From contig JBMNJV010000006.1 in assembly GCA_050951845.1 (NCBI GenBank), forward strand, positions 62,001 to 126,000: a stretch of DNA of 64,000 bases, given 5' to 3'. Made by a program: the position numbers and the translations under genes. This stretch comes from UBA5436 sp050951845. GTDB lineage: Bacteria; Bacillota; Clostridia; Saccharofermentanales; DTU023. This document shows, piece by piece, positions 1 to 7,875 of the stretch. Position 1 is the first letter of the stretch, and the number at the start of each line of letters is the position of its first letter. Under the pieces are notes generated by a model. The model did no database searches and had not been told where the DNA came from. It saw only the letters and a program-made list of their open reading frames with translations.

Positions 1-362
1 CTTTCAAGATCCTCAAAGGGTTTCAAGAATTTTTTATAAATAAAAAATAAGAAGACACTGAGACAAAATAAAATCAATCCGAGCGGTAGCAGTTCTGCCA
101 GAAAATCCGATATATTACCGGATGAATGCCGAAAAGTTTGCACAAACTGCTCAACATGGTCCAAGCTTTTATCCGCTTCTTCAAATCCTTCCAAACTTGC
201 ATCACCCATGAGCTGACGCAAGGCATTAATCTCTAATATTGCTTGGTTAGCCGCCCGGCTTTGGGCAGAGTAATTACTGACAAACCCCAGGAAAAAATAT
301 AAGATGCTGATCAGCACTCCCCATATAATACCAATTCTAATGACTCTCTTCTTCGCAGACAA
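1..362 (-). CDS. Sensor histidine kinase, N-terminal part (cut by window edge)
   Basis: About 120 residues are visible. There is a first membrane helix near residues 8-26, an extracytoplasmic segment of roughly 60 residues, a second helix near 90-108, then the start of the cytoplasmic part. The catalytic domains lie outside the window. I place the start at a TTG at 362 because AAGGGG sits 7 bases upstream; it overlaps the end of the response regulator gene by 26 bases, the usual coupling for a regulator-kinase pair. The membrane layout and context support a sensor kinase, but no H-box or ATPase motif can be seen, so the call rests on topology and gene order. Confidence 0.7.
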   Translation of the reverse strand, partial: MSAKKRVIRIGIIWGVLISILYFFLGFVSNYSAQSRAANQAILEINALRQLMGDASLEGFEEADKSLDHVEQFVQTFRHSSGNISDFLAELLPLGLILFCLSVFLFFIYKKFLKPFEDLE

Positions 363-1026
363 ATTTGTACCCCTTAGCCCATACTGTCTTGAGAATTTCC
401 GGATTTGCCGGATCTCGTTCGATTTTTTCACGTAACCAGCGAATATGCACAGCCAAAGTCGATGATTCCACCTCTGTATAGGTTCCCCAAACCGCATCCA
501 TCAAAAGTTCTTTTCCTAAAATTCGATTCGGATTTTCCATAAAATAACGCAGCAAGGTATATTCTTTCGGAGACAAGGCCCTCTCTTTATCATCGACATA
601 AACGGAGCTTGTATTCTCACTCAAGCGCAAATGTCCGCACCTAATCTCTCCTTGTTCCCGGCCATAGGTCCGGCGCAACAAGGCCCGGATACGCAAAGAT
701 AATTCTTCGAGAGAAAAAGGCTTAGGCAAATAATCGTCTCCACCTCGCTGAAAACCGAGAATCCTATCGGTCTCACTCGTTCTGGCACTGGCAAAAATAA
801 CCGGTACCGAGCTGATCTTACGTAAATCCTCTAAAAAGTTCAATCCGTCACCATCCGGCAAATTAATATCTAAGATAATAAGATCGAATGCCTCTTTTGA
901 CATAGCTTGCACCGTATCTTCTATGCTATAAGCACAATGCACGGCAAATCCTTCTTCTTCCAGGTATATTGCAATAATATCATTCAATTCAGGTGTATCT
1001 TCCACCAATAATAATTTTCTTCGCAT
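337..1026 (-). CDS. OmpR/PhoB-family response regulator
   Basis: A 229-residue two-domain regulator. The receiver domain has the acidic pocket (LLLVEDT), the phosphoacceptor Asp53 in LIILDINLPDG, the switch Ser/Thr in FASART and the conserved Lys in PKPFS. Residues ~130-225 form a winged-helix DNA-binding domain with the family signature LSPKEYTLLRYF and a C-terminal KGYKF hairpin. It is translationally coupled to the sensor kinase that follows, so the two form a pair. Nothing nearby on the window side reveals the target genes. Confidence 0.93.
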   Translation of the reverse strand: MRRKLLLVEDTPELNDIIAIYLEEEGFAVHCAYSIEDTVQAMSKEAFDLIILDINLPDGDGLNFLEDLRKISSVPVIFASARTSETDRILGFQRGGDDYLPKPFSLEELSLRIRALLRRTYGREQGEIRCGHLRLSENTSSVYVDDKERALSPKEYTLLRYFMENPNRILGKELLMDAVWGTYTEVESSTLAVHIRWLREKIERDPANPEILKTVWAKGYKFVCEEESH

Positions 1027-1258
1027 TTAATTTAAAAATCCTTAGCCATACCTTTCAGTATTTCTTTACTCTAAAAAAGCAAAAGGTCTTCGTTGAATTC
1101 GTGAAGTTCTCCTTACATTTTTGATACTCATCTATATCACAAGCTTTTATGAACCTTTAATAATTCATAATAATATTCTAAAACCTTGTACTGTTTTTCG
1201 ATTTCTTTTATTTGCATATATTTTTTCATATATTTGTAATCCGGACTTTCATTATTTG

Positions 1259-1687
1259 TTATCGGCATACAACTTTCTGTCTTTTCATCCTGCTAGCATT
1301 AAACTTATATCCATAAGCATATTTTTCTTTTTGTTGAAGTATAGCCTGTTTTAAAAATAGATAACTATACTTATTTTCTTGCTCTTTGTCTTTCCAATGA
1401 ATTCTTTTCACATCATCAGAAAATATACATTCATAAGGACGATAAAAATTTTTTACCACAGAACCATTGTAATTTACTCCTAATACGTTTCTATCTAAAC
1501 TAGTATTCGTGTTGCTGACGAACTCTGTTACTCCATTATTGCTATCAGAAGATCCAATAAAAGGTCTATTTCCTTTTTCCTGATTGGCTTTCGTCAGTCT
1601 AACTCCAGAACTTACTGCAACAATATCTTCAAGCCAGAATTCTTTCCATTCTTTTTCCTCAAGAGACTGTAGTTGCAACCCTCTCAA
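1259..1687 (-). pseudogene. Third target-recognition domain of the S subunit, out of frame and 3'-truncated
   Basis: A 142-residue reading frame resembling one half of a restriction specificity subunit (EEKEWKEFWLEDIVAVSSG, then FIGSSDSNNGVTEF and a KYSYLFLKQAI stretch). It begins at a TTG with no convincing ribosome binding site, 8 bases past the stop of the S gene and in a different frame. Removing one AT unit from the tract at 1700-1710 would read the S gene straight into it. Its 3' end stops after RMKRQK, where the other two domains continue into a PxDxxGxPxW segment, so the domain is cut short. It is either a silent recognition module or decay. Confidence 0.6.
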
Positions 1688-1692
1688 AACGG

Positions 1693-2760
1693 CTAATTCA
1701 TATATATATATTCAAGGGCTTTTCCGAGCTTTTCTGCTTCTATTTTTTTCATGAATTTACTCATATAATCCCAATGTGGATTTCCGTTTTCATCTACAGG
1801 TAAGATCAGTTTTTCTGTTCGTATTCTTTTATCATTAATCTCTCTATTAAATGAATATTTTTCTTCAAGGCGTTTAACAATTGTTGCCATAAACAAATAA
1901 ATGTATTTATCTGCATTTTCAAGAGTTAATGATGTTACATGATCACTAGCTATATATTCATACTCATGGTAAAAACAAGAACCAACACTACCACTATTAG
2001 CAAGAGTTAAGTTGTTTTTAAACTTTCTGACTTTATCGTCATTGCCTATAAAACCATCAACTCCATTATTTAATGATGTAGACGATACATAAGGGATATC
2101 ACCATCTATATGGTCATCTTTTTTTAGCCTTCTGCCTCTTTGAATTTTTCTGAAAATTTTATCAAAAGGAAACACTTCCCACTCAACATCTTCTAAGCCT
2201 AATAAATCAAATCCAGTTTCTAATATTTTTTGTTCATAATAGTTAATTACCTTTTTAGCAATTTCTTTTTGTTCTTGCTTAATATAGTTTTCCATAAATT
2301 GCCAGTTTGGCTTTTTATTAAAATCAATTGGCAACATTATAACTCTATCCTTAAATCTAGTACCTGTGAGACCTTTTCCATAACCAAACCCACATCCCTT
2401 TATACTTGATCTAAAAACTTGCACTAAAAATAAACCAATTTGTTTATTAATGTTCTCGTTATAAATTCTATACATTTTATTGCCAGTTAAATAATCTGTT
2501 TCCTGATAAAAGAAATCTGCATTTTCAGCCCCTAGACTAATTCCGTTCCCAGCATTAATAGTAAAATAATCCTCTAAATATACAATTTCCTCTAAGCCAT
2601 TATTCAATGATGTCCTAGTAATATATGGTATGCCTTTACTTTTTATGGTAAGTGAGTCTTTGTGATATGGTTTTGAATTCATGACTTCAAATATATCTTT
2701 TACTTTAAATTCTCTCCACTCAACGTCATTAAGAGTTAATCTATTTTGTTTCATAGCCAC
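1693..2760 (-). CDS. Specificity (S) subunit of a BcgI-like restriction-modification system
   Basis: A 355-residue protein with two target-recognition domains in tandem. Each opens with an acidic/aromatic motif (LNDVEWREFKVKDIF at ~10; LEDVEWEVFPFDKIF at ~193), carries a TSLNNG element, and ends in a helical spacer preceded by P-x-D-x-x-x-x-P-x-W (NKKPNWQFM; NGNPHWDYM). The two domains set the two halves of the DNA target. The length is close to BcgI B subunit (about 340). The gene starts 20 bases inside the end of the A-subunit gene, GAGGGTGG providing the ribosome site, so the two are coupled. It is AT-rich like the rest of the island. It could be a type I HsdS, but the fused nuclease-methylase partner favours the IIB reading. 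Confidence 0.8.
   Translation of the reverse strand: MAMKQNRLTLNDVEWREFKVKDIFEVMNSKPYHKDSLTIKSKGIPYITRTSLNNGLEEIVYLEDYFTINAGNGISLGAENADFFYQETDYLTGNKMYRIYNENINKQIGLFLVQVFRSSIKGCGFGYGKGLTGTRFKDRVIMLPIDFNKKPNWQFMENYIKQEQKEIAKKVINYYEQKILETGFDLLGLEDVEWEVFPFDKIFRKIQRGRRLKKDDHIDGDIPYVSSTSLNNGVDGFIGNDDKVRKFKNNLTLANSGSVGSCFYHEYEYIASDHVTSLTLENADKYIYLFMATIVKRLEEKYSFNREINDKRIRTEKLILPVDENGNPHWDYMSKFMKKIEAEKLGKALEYIYMN
1700..1710. repeat. AT dinucleotide tract at the end of the S-subunit gene
   Basis: Eleven bases of alternating A and T (5.5 units) encode the last residues Y-I-Y of the S protein just before its stop. Changing the length by minus one unit changes the C-terminus from YIYMN-stop to YIYELAVLRGLQ and onward into the 142-residue recognition domain. 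This is the layout of a slipped-strand phase switch, though the tract is short for that. Confidence 0.55.
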
Positions 2761-3703
2761 CCTCTTCTTCTGCTGCTAAAAGCTCTTCTTCATATGAATC
2801 TTCATATATTTCTTCGGCTACAGCATCTTCTTTAATACCAAATAGATATCCTCTGCCATGGGTAATCATATTAACTTCAAAAGTAATATAGTCTGCAATA
2901 GTATTTCTAAAATCTTCATCAGATGGAATTTCATCATTGAAATAATAGAAAGAGTGTAACCATTCATCATCAGCTTCAATGGTCGTCTTCACACAAAACT
3001 TTGTTTCAGTTTCGATTACATCATTCCATACATCAAGAAGATGTTGTTTTTTATCTTTTGCATTTGGAGTTTCTACTAAACCTACATGCTTAGCAACAAT
3101 ATAGCCATCATTTTCAAAATTGATAAACTTACAAACTTTTTCCTTATAATGAGGAACCCCTGCTTTAAAAATAGCAATACATGGATTAACACCAACACCA
3201 TAAAAAGTGTCCTTGTTTAGAGTAATAACACCTTCTAGAGTATGCTTTTTAAGAATATTCGCTTTAATTTCTTGTTCAACTTTTGTTTTACCTGTCATGG
3301 TAGATTGAGGAACAATAACAGCCACCTTTCCATCTTCAACCATACAATCTAACAAATGCTCAGTAAATGAAATCTCATAAAGGTCTGAATTAGTTTTTGA
3401 TCCTTGTGAATATGGTGGATTCATCATTCCAATTGTTGGATGCCATTCTTTTTGTATTTTTGCAGGATTCAATTTTAAGAAATCAGCATTTTCTAAATTA
3501 CTCTTCCCATCACCTCTAAGAATCATATTAGTTGTAGCAATAGTAAACATATAGGATTGAGATTCCACACCAAATAATTGATTTTTCTTAATCCTACGTT
3601 TTTCTTCGACATCATCTGTTTGACTTAACATATCGTGCATAGCAGAAATGAGGAAGCCTCCAGTTCCACAGACAAAATATATTAATACTTTAAACTTCAA
3701 CAA
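2741..3703 (-). pseudogene. A subunit, C-terminal part: N6-adenine DNA methylase (gene split by insertion)
   Basis: Homology begins at CGTGGFL (base ~3671), the second half of methylase motif I (DPxCGTGGFL). The few residues before it come from the inserted DNA. Further on are the catalytic motif NPPYSQG, which marks an N6-adenine methylase of the gamma type, and a C-terminal acidic tail. Alone this piece lacks the start of the AdoMet-binding motif and should be inactive. It is in frame with the upstream part once the 859-bp insert is taken out, giving a 665-residue protein close in size to the BcgI A subunit (637). Whether any shortened protein is made from an internal start cannot be judged. 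Confidence 0.8.
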
Positions 3704-4424
3704 TTAGAACAGCTTCTTCGCCGGAAGGTGTTTCAGTTATAATATTACCATTTGCAAATAAAGCTGCTCCACCTCTTGCTATTTCATCACCACTGCCATC
3801 AATACAATATGAATTTACATAAAGAACATTGTTTCCACATTTCTCAGCTTGTTCAGCATATTCATATTTTATCTTTTCATTCCACTCTTTATAATTAAAA
3901 TCAGTATAAACAGGCCAAAAAACTAAATCTGAATTTAGCTTCTTCATTGCGCAACAATTTTCTTCATGCCATAAATCTCCACATAATCCTATTGAAATAG
4001 TTTTTCCTAAATATTCAAACTGACCAAATTCTTTCCCTTCAATATAGTGAAAGTCTGCACTTGGTTCTTTCCACCCTGTTGATATACGCCTAAAGTTATT
4101 TAATATATTTCCGTTACTATCTAATGTTATTTGGCTACTATATATCTTCTTTTTATTTTTTTCAATGTATCCAAGCGAAATAGACACTTTATACTTTTGA
4201 CATATAGCTTTAATTCCATTTATTAAATCAGAGTCTTGTTCTATTGCAATATTCATATCTTTTGAAAAATCCCAACTTAAACAATCGAAACCTTGTAAAA
4301 AACTTTCTCCAAATAAAATCAAATCAACTTTATTAGAATATATTTTCACTACTTCTTCAATTTTTTCTATATTATAAAATATATTCTTCGTTATAAAGCC
4401 CACAGCTGCTAAAGCTATTTTCAT
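3690..4424 (-). CDS. Carbon-nitrogen hydrolase (nitrilase superfamily), cargo of the insertion
   Basis: A 244-residue protein with the full Glu-Lys-Cys catalytic set of the superfamily: Glu40 in LFGESF, Lys119 in GWKEP, Cys148 in IGLCGDLW. These enzymes hydrolyse nitriles or amides; the substrate here is not evident. Start chosen at 4424, nine bases after AGAGG, rather than the in-frame ATG three codons earlier. It is slightly shorter than typical family members (270-300) but keeps the core. It lies wholly inside the insertion that splits the restriction gene and runs in the same direction, so it is foreign to the locus rather than part of the restriction operon. Confidence 0.85.
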   Translation of the reverse strand: MKIALAAVGFITKNIFYNIEKIEEVVKIYSNKVDLILFGESFLQGFDCLSWDFSKDMNIAIEQDSDLINGIKAICQKYKVSISLGYIEKNKKKIYSSQITLDSNGNILNNFRRISTGWKEPSADFHYIEGKEFGQFEYLGKTISIGLCGDLWHEENCCAMKKLNSDLVFWPVYTDFNYKEWNEKIKYEYAEQAEKCGNNVLYVNSYCIDGSGDEIARGGAALFANGNIITETPSGEEAVLIVEV

Positions 4425-4486
4425 AATAATCATCCTCTTTTATCATTATTATATTTGTTATAAAGCTCTAAAAAAGCTATTTTCAT
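4390..4486. repeat. Imperfect direct repeat around the nitrilase start, 67-bp spacing
   Basis: GTTATAAAGC and AAAGCTATTTTCAT occur in the same order at 4390-4424 and at 4457-4486 with short differences between them. The first copy covers the nitrilase start codon; the second lies upstream near the insertion boundary and would encode a similar MKIAF start. It looks like a partial duplication of the 5' end of the gene made during insertion. Confidence 0.6.
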
Positions 4487-5597
4487 CGCTACTATTTGCC
4501 GTTGTCATAATTATGATACTAAACCCACAGCAGGGGTCAAATACAATATCATTTGACTTAATATTAAGCAGGTCACAGAAGAGATTAGTTATATGTTTTG
4601 GAGTCAATATAATTCCTAAAGATTGCCCGTCTCCTCCGGAATAGGACATAAATTCTCCATAAAATCTTCCTAAATAATCTTCTCCATCACGGTTATATCT
4701 AATATTTTGATAAACTCTTTTTTGTAAAAATTCTGTATAGTGCCTTAAAGGAGTTTTAGCTAAAGTATCATTCTTTTCATTGATTAGGGTGTTATCTCTG
4801 ATTACAGAAAACTGGCTTAATAATTTATCTTTTTTCACCTGCGGAGAAACATTAGCTCTATCTAAATTATCCTTTATTGCCTTGTAAATTTTTTGACCAT
4901 CTGTAGTTTGCTCATTAGTATCTCCAATAAGACTGTCTACTGAAAAGTTTCCAAAATCAGCTTCTCTTAGAGCAAGTAAAATTCCAGATACAATCAAAGG
5001 TTTATCCTTATCCTGGATACTCCCATAATTTCTTAAATCTTCATGCAGTTCAGCTGCATCTTTTAAAATTTCTTTTGTCTCTTTTTCTTCTTCTGTATTT
5101 TCTTGAAGAATTTCTTTGATGTAATATTCATCGATATTATCTTCGTTAAAAAGTATAAAGCCTTCTGTTTCTGGGAGTTCTTTATAGTTTTGTCTTTCAT
5201 CTATAAATATTGGTGAAATTCTATGACGCTTTTCATTACCTGATACACCAATTGCTATAATCTTCTTATAAGATGTATTCATTGATAAATGCTTTCCATA
5301 AAACAAAGCTCCATTAACAGCATAATTACAAATAGATTCAGAATCTTCTGCTATAAGGTCATCTTTAGTTCTGTTTTCATGAAAAGATACTGATGATTTA
5401 TCCTCTATAACAATTAAAAAATCTTTTACTACGCCTGTATATTCGGGAAAGCCTACATTGCCTGTTCCTCTTTTTGATGCTGTCTTTAATGCATCACTTA
5501 TCTCCTTGATTGTTGAACCTTGAGGATCAAGTTGAATATCTGCTTCTTTTAATAAATCATAAACCCAGAGGTCTGTGCTTTTCTCTTTTATTTTCAT
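4458..5597 (-). pseudogene. A subunit, N-terminal part: PD-(D/E)xK nuclease plus methylase start (split by insertion)
   Basis: Residues ~50-75 hold a nuclease-like core (PEYTGVVKDFLIVIEDK, the D...ExK pattern). A helical region follows at ~170-330, then the methylase domain entry (ILTPKHITNLFCDLL) up to the first half of motif I, VFDPCCG. After that the frame runs about 20 residues into the inserted DNA and stops. Nuclease and methylase in one chain with a separate S subunit is the organisation of BcgI-type IIB enzymes, which cut both sides of their site. As it stands the protein could be a nuclease domain without methylation, which would be dangerous to the cell if it were still targeted; more likely it is inert. 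Confidence 0.8.
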
Positions 5598-5663
5598 GGT
5601 TTATACCCCACAATATCTTCAATTCTACAATTCACAAACAACAAACCAGATATCGTTTCTAGA

Positions 5664-7100
5664 TCAATTTTTTTCCTTAATCTCCCAATTTCCGTGTCTT
5701 CCAGTTCCTATAAATTCTATATTGTCCATATCTTTAATATATCGACCAACAGTTTTTGCGGAAACTCCTATTTTTTCTGCGAGTTCTTCTCTAGTGATTT
5801 TCTTATTTTGTCGAACTTCTTCCAATATTATCTTTTCTATCTCCTCTTTAGAGTATTGAGGGACATCTGGAAGGACATCTTGAGGGACATCTAGAGGGAC
5901 TGTCCCTCTACCAACCTTTTTAGTCGCTATGGACTTCAGAGGAATTTTTGTTCTAAAGATATCGCCTTCTTCAAAAATCGGCTCTTGGCCGGAATAAAGC
6001 TTAGTATATTTATAGGTGTTTCTCATACCGGAACCCAATTCATCAGCAATACCAATTTCCCTGAAGACTTTTGATATAGGTGGATTTTTAGGGAATGGTT
6101 CAAAACTTTTGATATCCAGAACTCCCTTTCTGTGTGCTAAATTACTATTTTCTATCAAAATTTTTTCATCATCAATTATAAGTTTGGCCGGGAACCCACT
6201 AGAATAGTCCCGATGTGCCAAAGTATTGGAAACAATTTCCCTTAAAATTTTATCTCTTGCATTGACATTGATTATTCCATCTAAAACAAAAAGGTCATTT
6301 AAATGTTTTTGTCCGAATGCAATGAGTCTATCGTAACTGTCGATCAGGTTTGTAATAACTACATCTCGGTCATCATATCTATCTTTGTTTTCAACCCTGA
6401 AAATTGCATCCGTTTTATGATGGGCTAATACGGACATAATCGTATTATCTTTACCGAATAATAAAATCGCAGCCAGAGTAATACCTTCTTCATTTGTCTC
6501 CGGGTCCAGTGAAATAAGGTTCGTACTTCTTAGCATTTCCTCGTTATTCATAGTGTTCCAAAGATGATTTTGATTTCTGCTTAAAGCCATTTTTCTGGCT
6601 TTAACAATAACCGTCTCATCTAAATGTTCAAGCCCTAGTTTAGGATAGACTTTATTGACAAAATATGACCCTTGTTTTCGACTATACATTTTAAACACTA
6701 ACTCAGAGTGATTTGTAATATTGATATCCCCCTCATAAGACCTGTCCCAGATTTTTCCGTTGTGCCTACAAACTTGGTATCCCTCAGGAACTCTTATATA
6801 GATTATTATTTTGTCTTCAAATTCAAAAATCTCCGGTGTTAAGTAGAGTGGTGGATATAATTTTTGAGGATTGTTAATAGCTGTTGTAAAGTCTTTCAAA
6901 ATTTTATCTACGTTATCCTTATTTACTCCGATAATCTCTCTATTGTCACTAACGCTTAAAATAATATGACCGCCATTACGATTATTGAAGGCACATACGG
7001 AATCATAGATATCTTTGTTTAAATCATCCTTAGACTCTTTAAATTCAACATCTATTTTTTCTCCCTTGTTGATTAGTATTAACAAATCATTGAGATTCAT
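5664..7100 (-). CDS. AlbA_2/Schlafen-type ATP-binding regulator
   Basis: A 478-residue protein with an N-terminal AlbA_2 (Schlafen-like) domain, marked by DVEFKESKDD and the GGHIILSVSD strand. A GHKL-type ATPase region lies near 290-390 (LREIVSNTLAHRDYS, GIADELGSGMRN), and a C-terminal winged helix follows at ~430-475 (TREELAEKIGVSAKTVGRYI). This family is common beside restriction and other defence genes and is usually thought to be a DNA- or RNA-binding regulator. A short in-frame nucleotide repeat (GGGACATCT units near 5860-5900) encodes the VPxDVPxDV linker. It lies just upstream of the split restriction gene on the same strand, so it may once have controlled it. Its own function is not shown by the sequence. 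Confidence 0.8.
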   Translation of the reverse strand: MNLNDLLILINKGEKIDVEFKESKDDLNKDIYDSVCAFNNRNGGHIILSVSDNREIIGVNKDNVDKILKDFTTAINNPQKLYPPLYLTPEIFEFEDKIIIYIRVPEGYQVCRHNGKIWDRSYEGDINITNHSELVFKMYSRKQGSYFVNKVYPKLGLEHLDETVIVKARKMALSRNQNHLWNTMNNEEMLRSTNLISLDPETNEEGITLAAILLFGKDNTIMSVLAHHKTDAIFRVENKDRYDDRDVVITNLIDSYDRLIAFGQKHLNDLFVLDGIINVNARDKILREIVSNTLAHRDYSSGFPAKLIIDDEKILIENSNLAHRKGVLDIKSFEPFPKNPPISKVFREIGIADELGSGMRNTYKYTKLYSGQEPIFEEGDIFRTKIPLKSIATKKVGRGTVPLDVPQDVLPDVPQYSKEEIEKIILEEVRQNKKITREELAEKIGVSAKTVGRYIKDMDNIEFIGTGRHGNWEIKEKN

Positions 7101-7129
7101 AATAGCCTCCTGAACCTGCTTGCTCCGGC

Positions 7130-7801
7130 TTAATCCATTCGATAACCTAAACCGCGAATGGTTTTGAGAAATACCGGATTTTTGGCATCATCTTCGATTT
7201 TTTCTCTTAATCTTTTTACATAAACCGTCAAAGTATTGTCTTCGACAAATTCTCCTGACAGATTGAAAATTTCCTCTAACAAAACATCACGACTGATGAT
7301 TTGCCCCCGGTTATTAAGAAAAATCAGAAGTAATTTATATTCTAAAGCAGACAAGGCGACTTCCTCATCATTTTTCCAAACGATTGCTCTTTGCGTATCA
7401 ATTTTCAGATTCCCTATTTGCAAAAGAGTTGTCTTTTGCCGGCGCCTTAACACATTTTTGATCCGGGAAATCAATTCACGTGGTCTGAACGGCTTTGCAA
7501 TGTAGTCATCCGCACCAAGCTCCAAACCTGTAACTGTGCTATATTCATCACCCGAAGCACTCAGAAAAATTACCGGAAGTTGGTACTGTTCTTTAATCAC
7601 CGAACACAAAACAAATCCATTACCGTCTGACAAATTAATATCCAGCAAAACCAATTCGAAATTATCCTGTTCAAGTTGGGCCAGTGCAGAATTCTGACCG
7701 ATTGCCGACTCAACCAAAAAACCTTCATCTGCCAAAAATGAAGTTAATTGTTTGATTAATTCCTGATCATCTTCAACTAAGAGTATTTTTGTATTCATCA
7801 C
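7130..7801 (-). CDS. OmpR/PhoB-family response regulator without adjacent kinase
   Basis: A 223-residue regulator. The receiver domain has Asp54 in LLLDINLSDG and the switch pair FLSAS and AKPFR. The winged helix carries LSALEYKLLLIF and ends KTIRGLGYRMD. It differs clearly from the regulator at 337-1026. No kinase gene follows; the next gene is the AlbA_2 regulator at the border of the restriction island. One explanation is that the island separated it from its kinase, another that it is a natural orphan. Confidence 0.92.
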   Translation of the reverse strand: MMNTKILLVEDDQELIKQLTSFLADEGFLVESAIGQNSALAQLEQDNFELVLLDINLSDGNGFVLCSVIKEQYQLPVIFLSASGDEYSTVTGLELGADDYIAKPFRPRELISRIKNVLRRRQKTTLLQIGNLKIDTQRAIVWKNDEEVALSALEYKLLLIFLNNRGQIISRDVLLEEIFNLSGEFVEDNTLTVYVKRLREKIEDDAKNPVFLKTIRGLGYRMD

Positions 7802-7875
7802 ATTTTATTATAGTTAAACGCTAAATCCGGATCCAACTTATTCACAACATAAATATCGTCTTGATTCTAAATACA

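Larger units (their letters stand above)
3671..4529 (-). mobile_element. 859-bp insertion interrupting the A-subunit gene at methylase motif I
   Basis: The segment is bounded by the same hexamer, CCACAG on the plus strand, at 3666-3671 and 4525-4530. Joining across one copy turns the two broken ends into GTATTTGACCCCTGCTGTGG followed by AACTGGA, which encodes VFDPCCGTGGFL in frame. That is exactly the expected motif I. The insert holds one gene (nitrilase family) and no transposase or recombinase. I see no clear terminal inverted repeats. The hexamer may be a target duplication, a recombination site or simply microhomology. A third CCACAG occurs at 4400-4405 inside the nitrilase gene. Confidence 0.75.

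Noticed and set aside
1259..2760. Ordinary type I HsdS/HsdM pair
   Set aside because: The methylase chain begins with a nuclease-like domain and there is no HsdR gene, which fits BcgI-type systems better.
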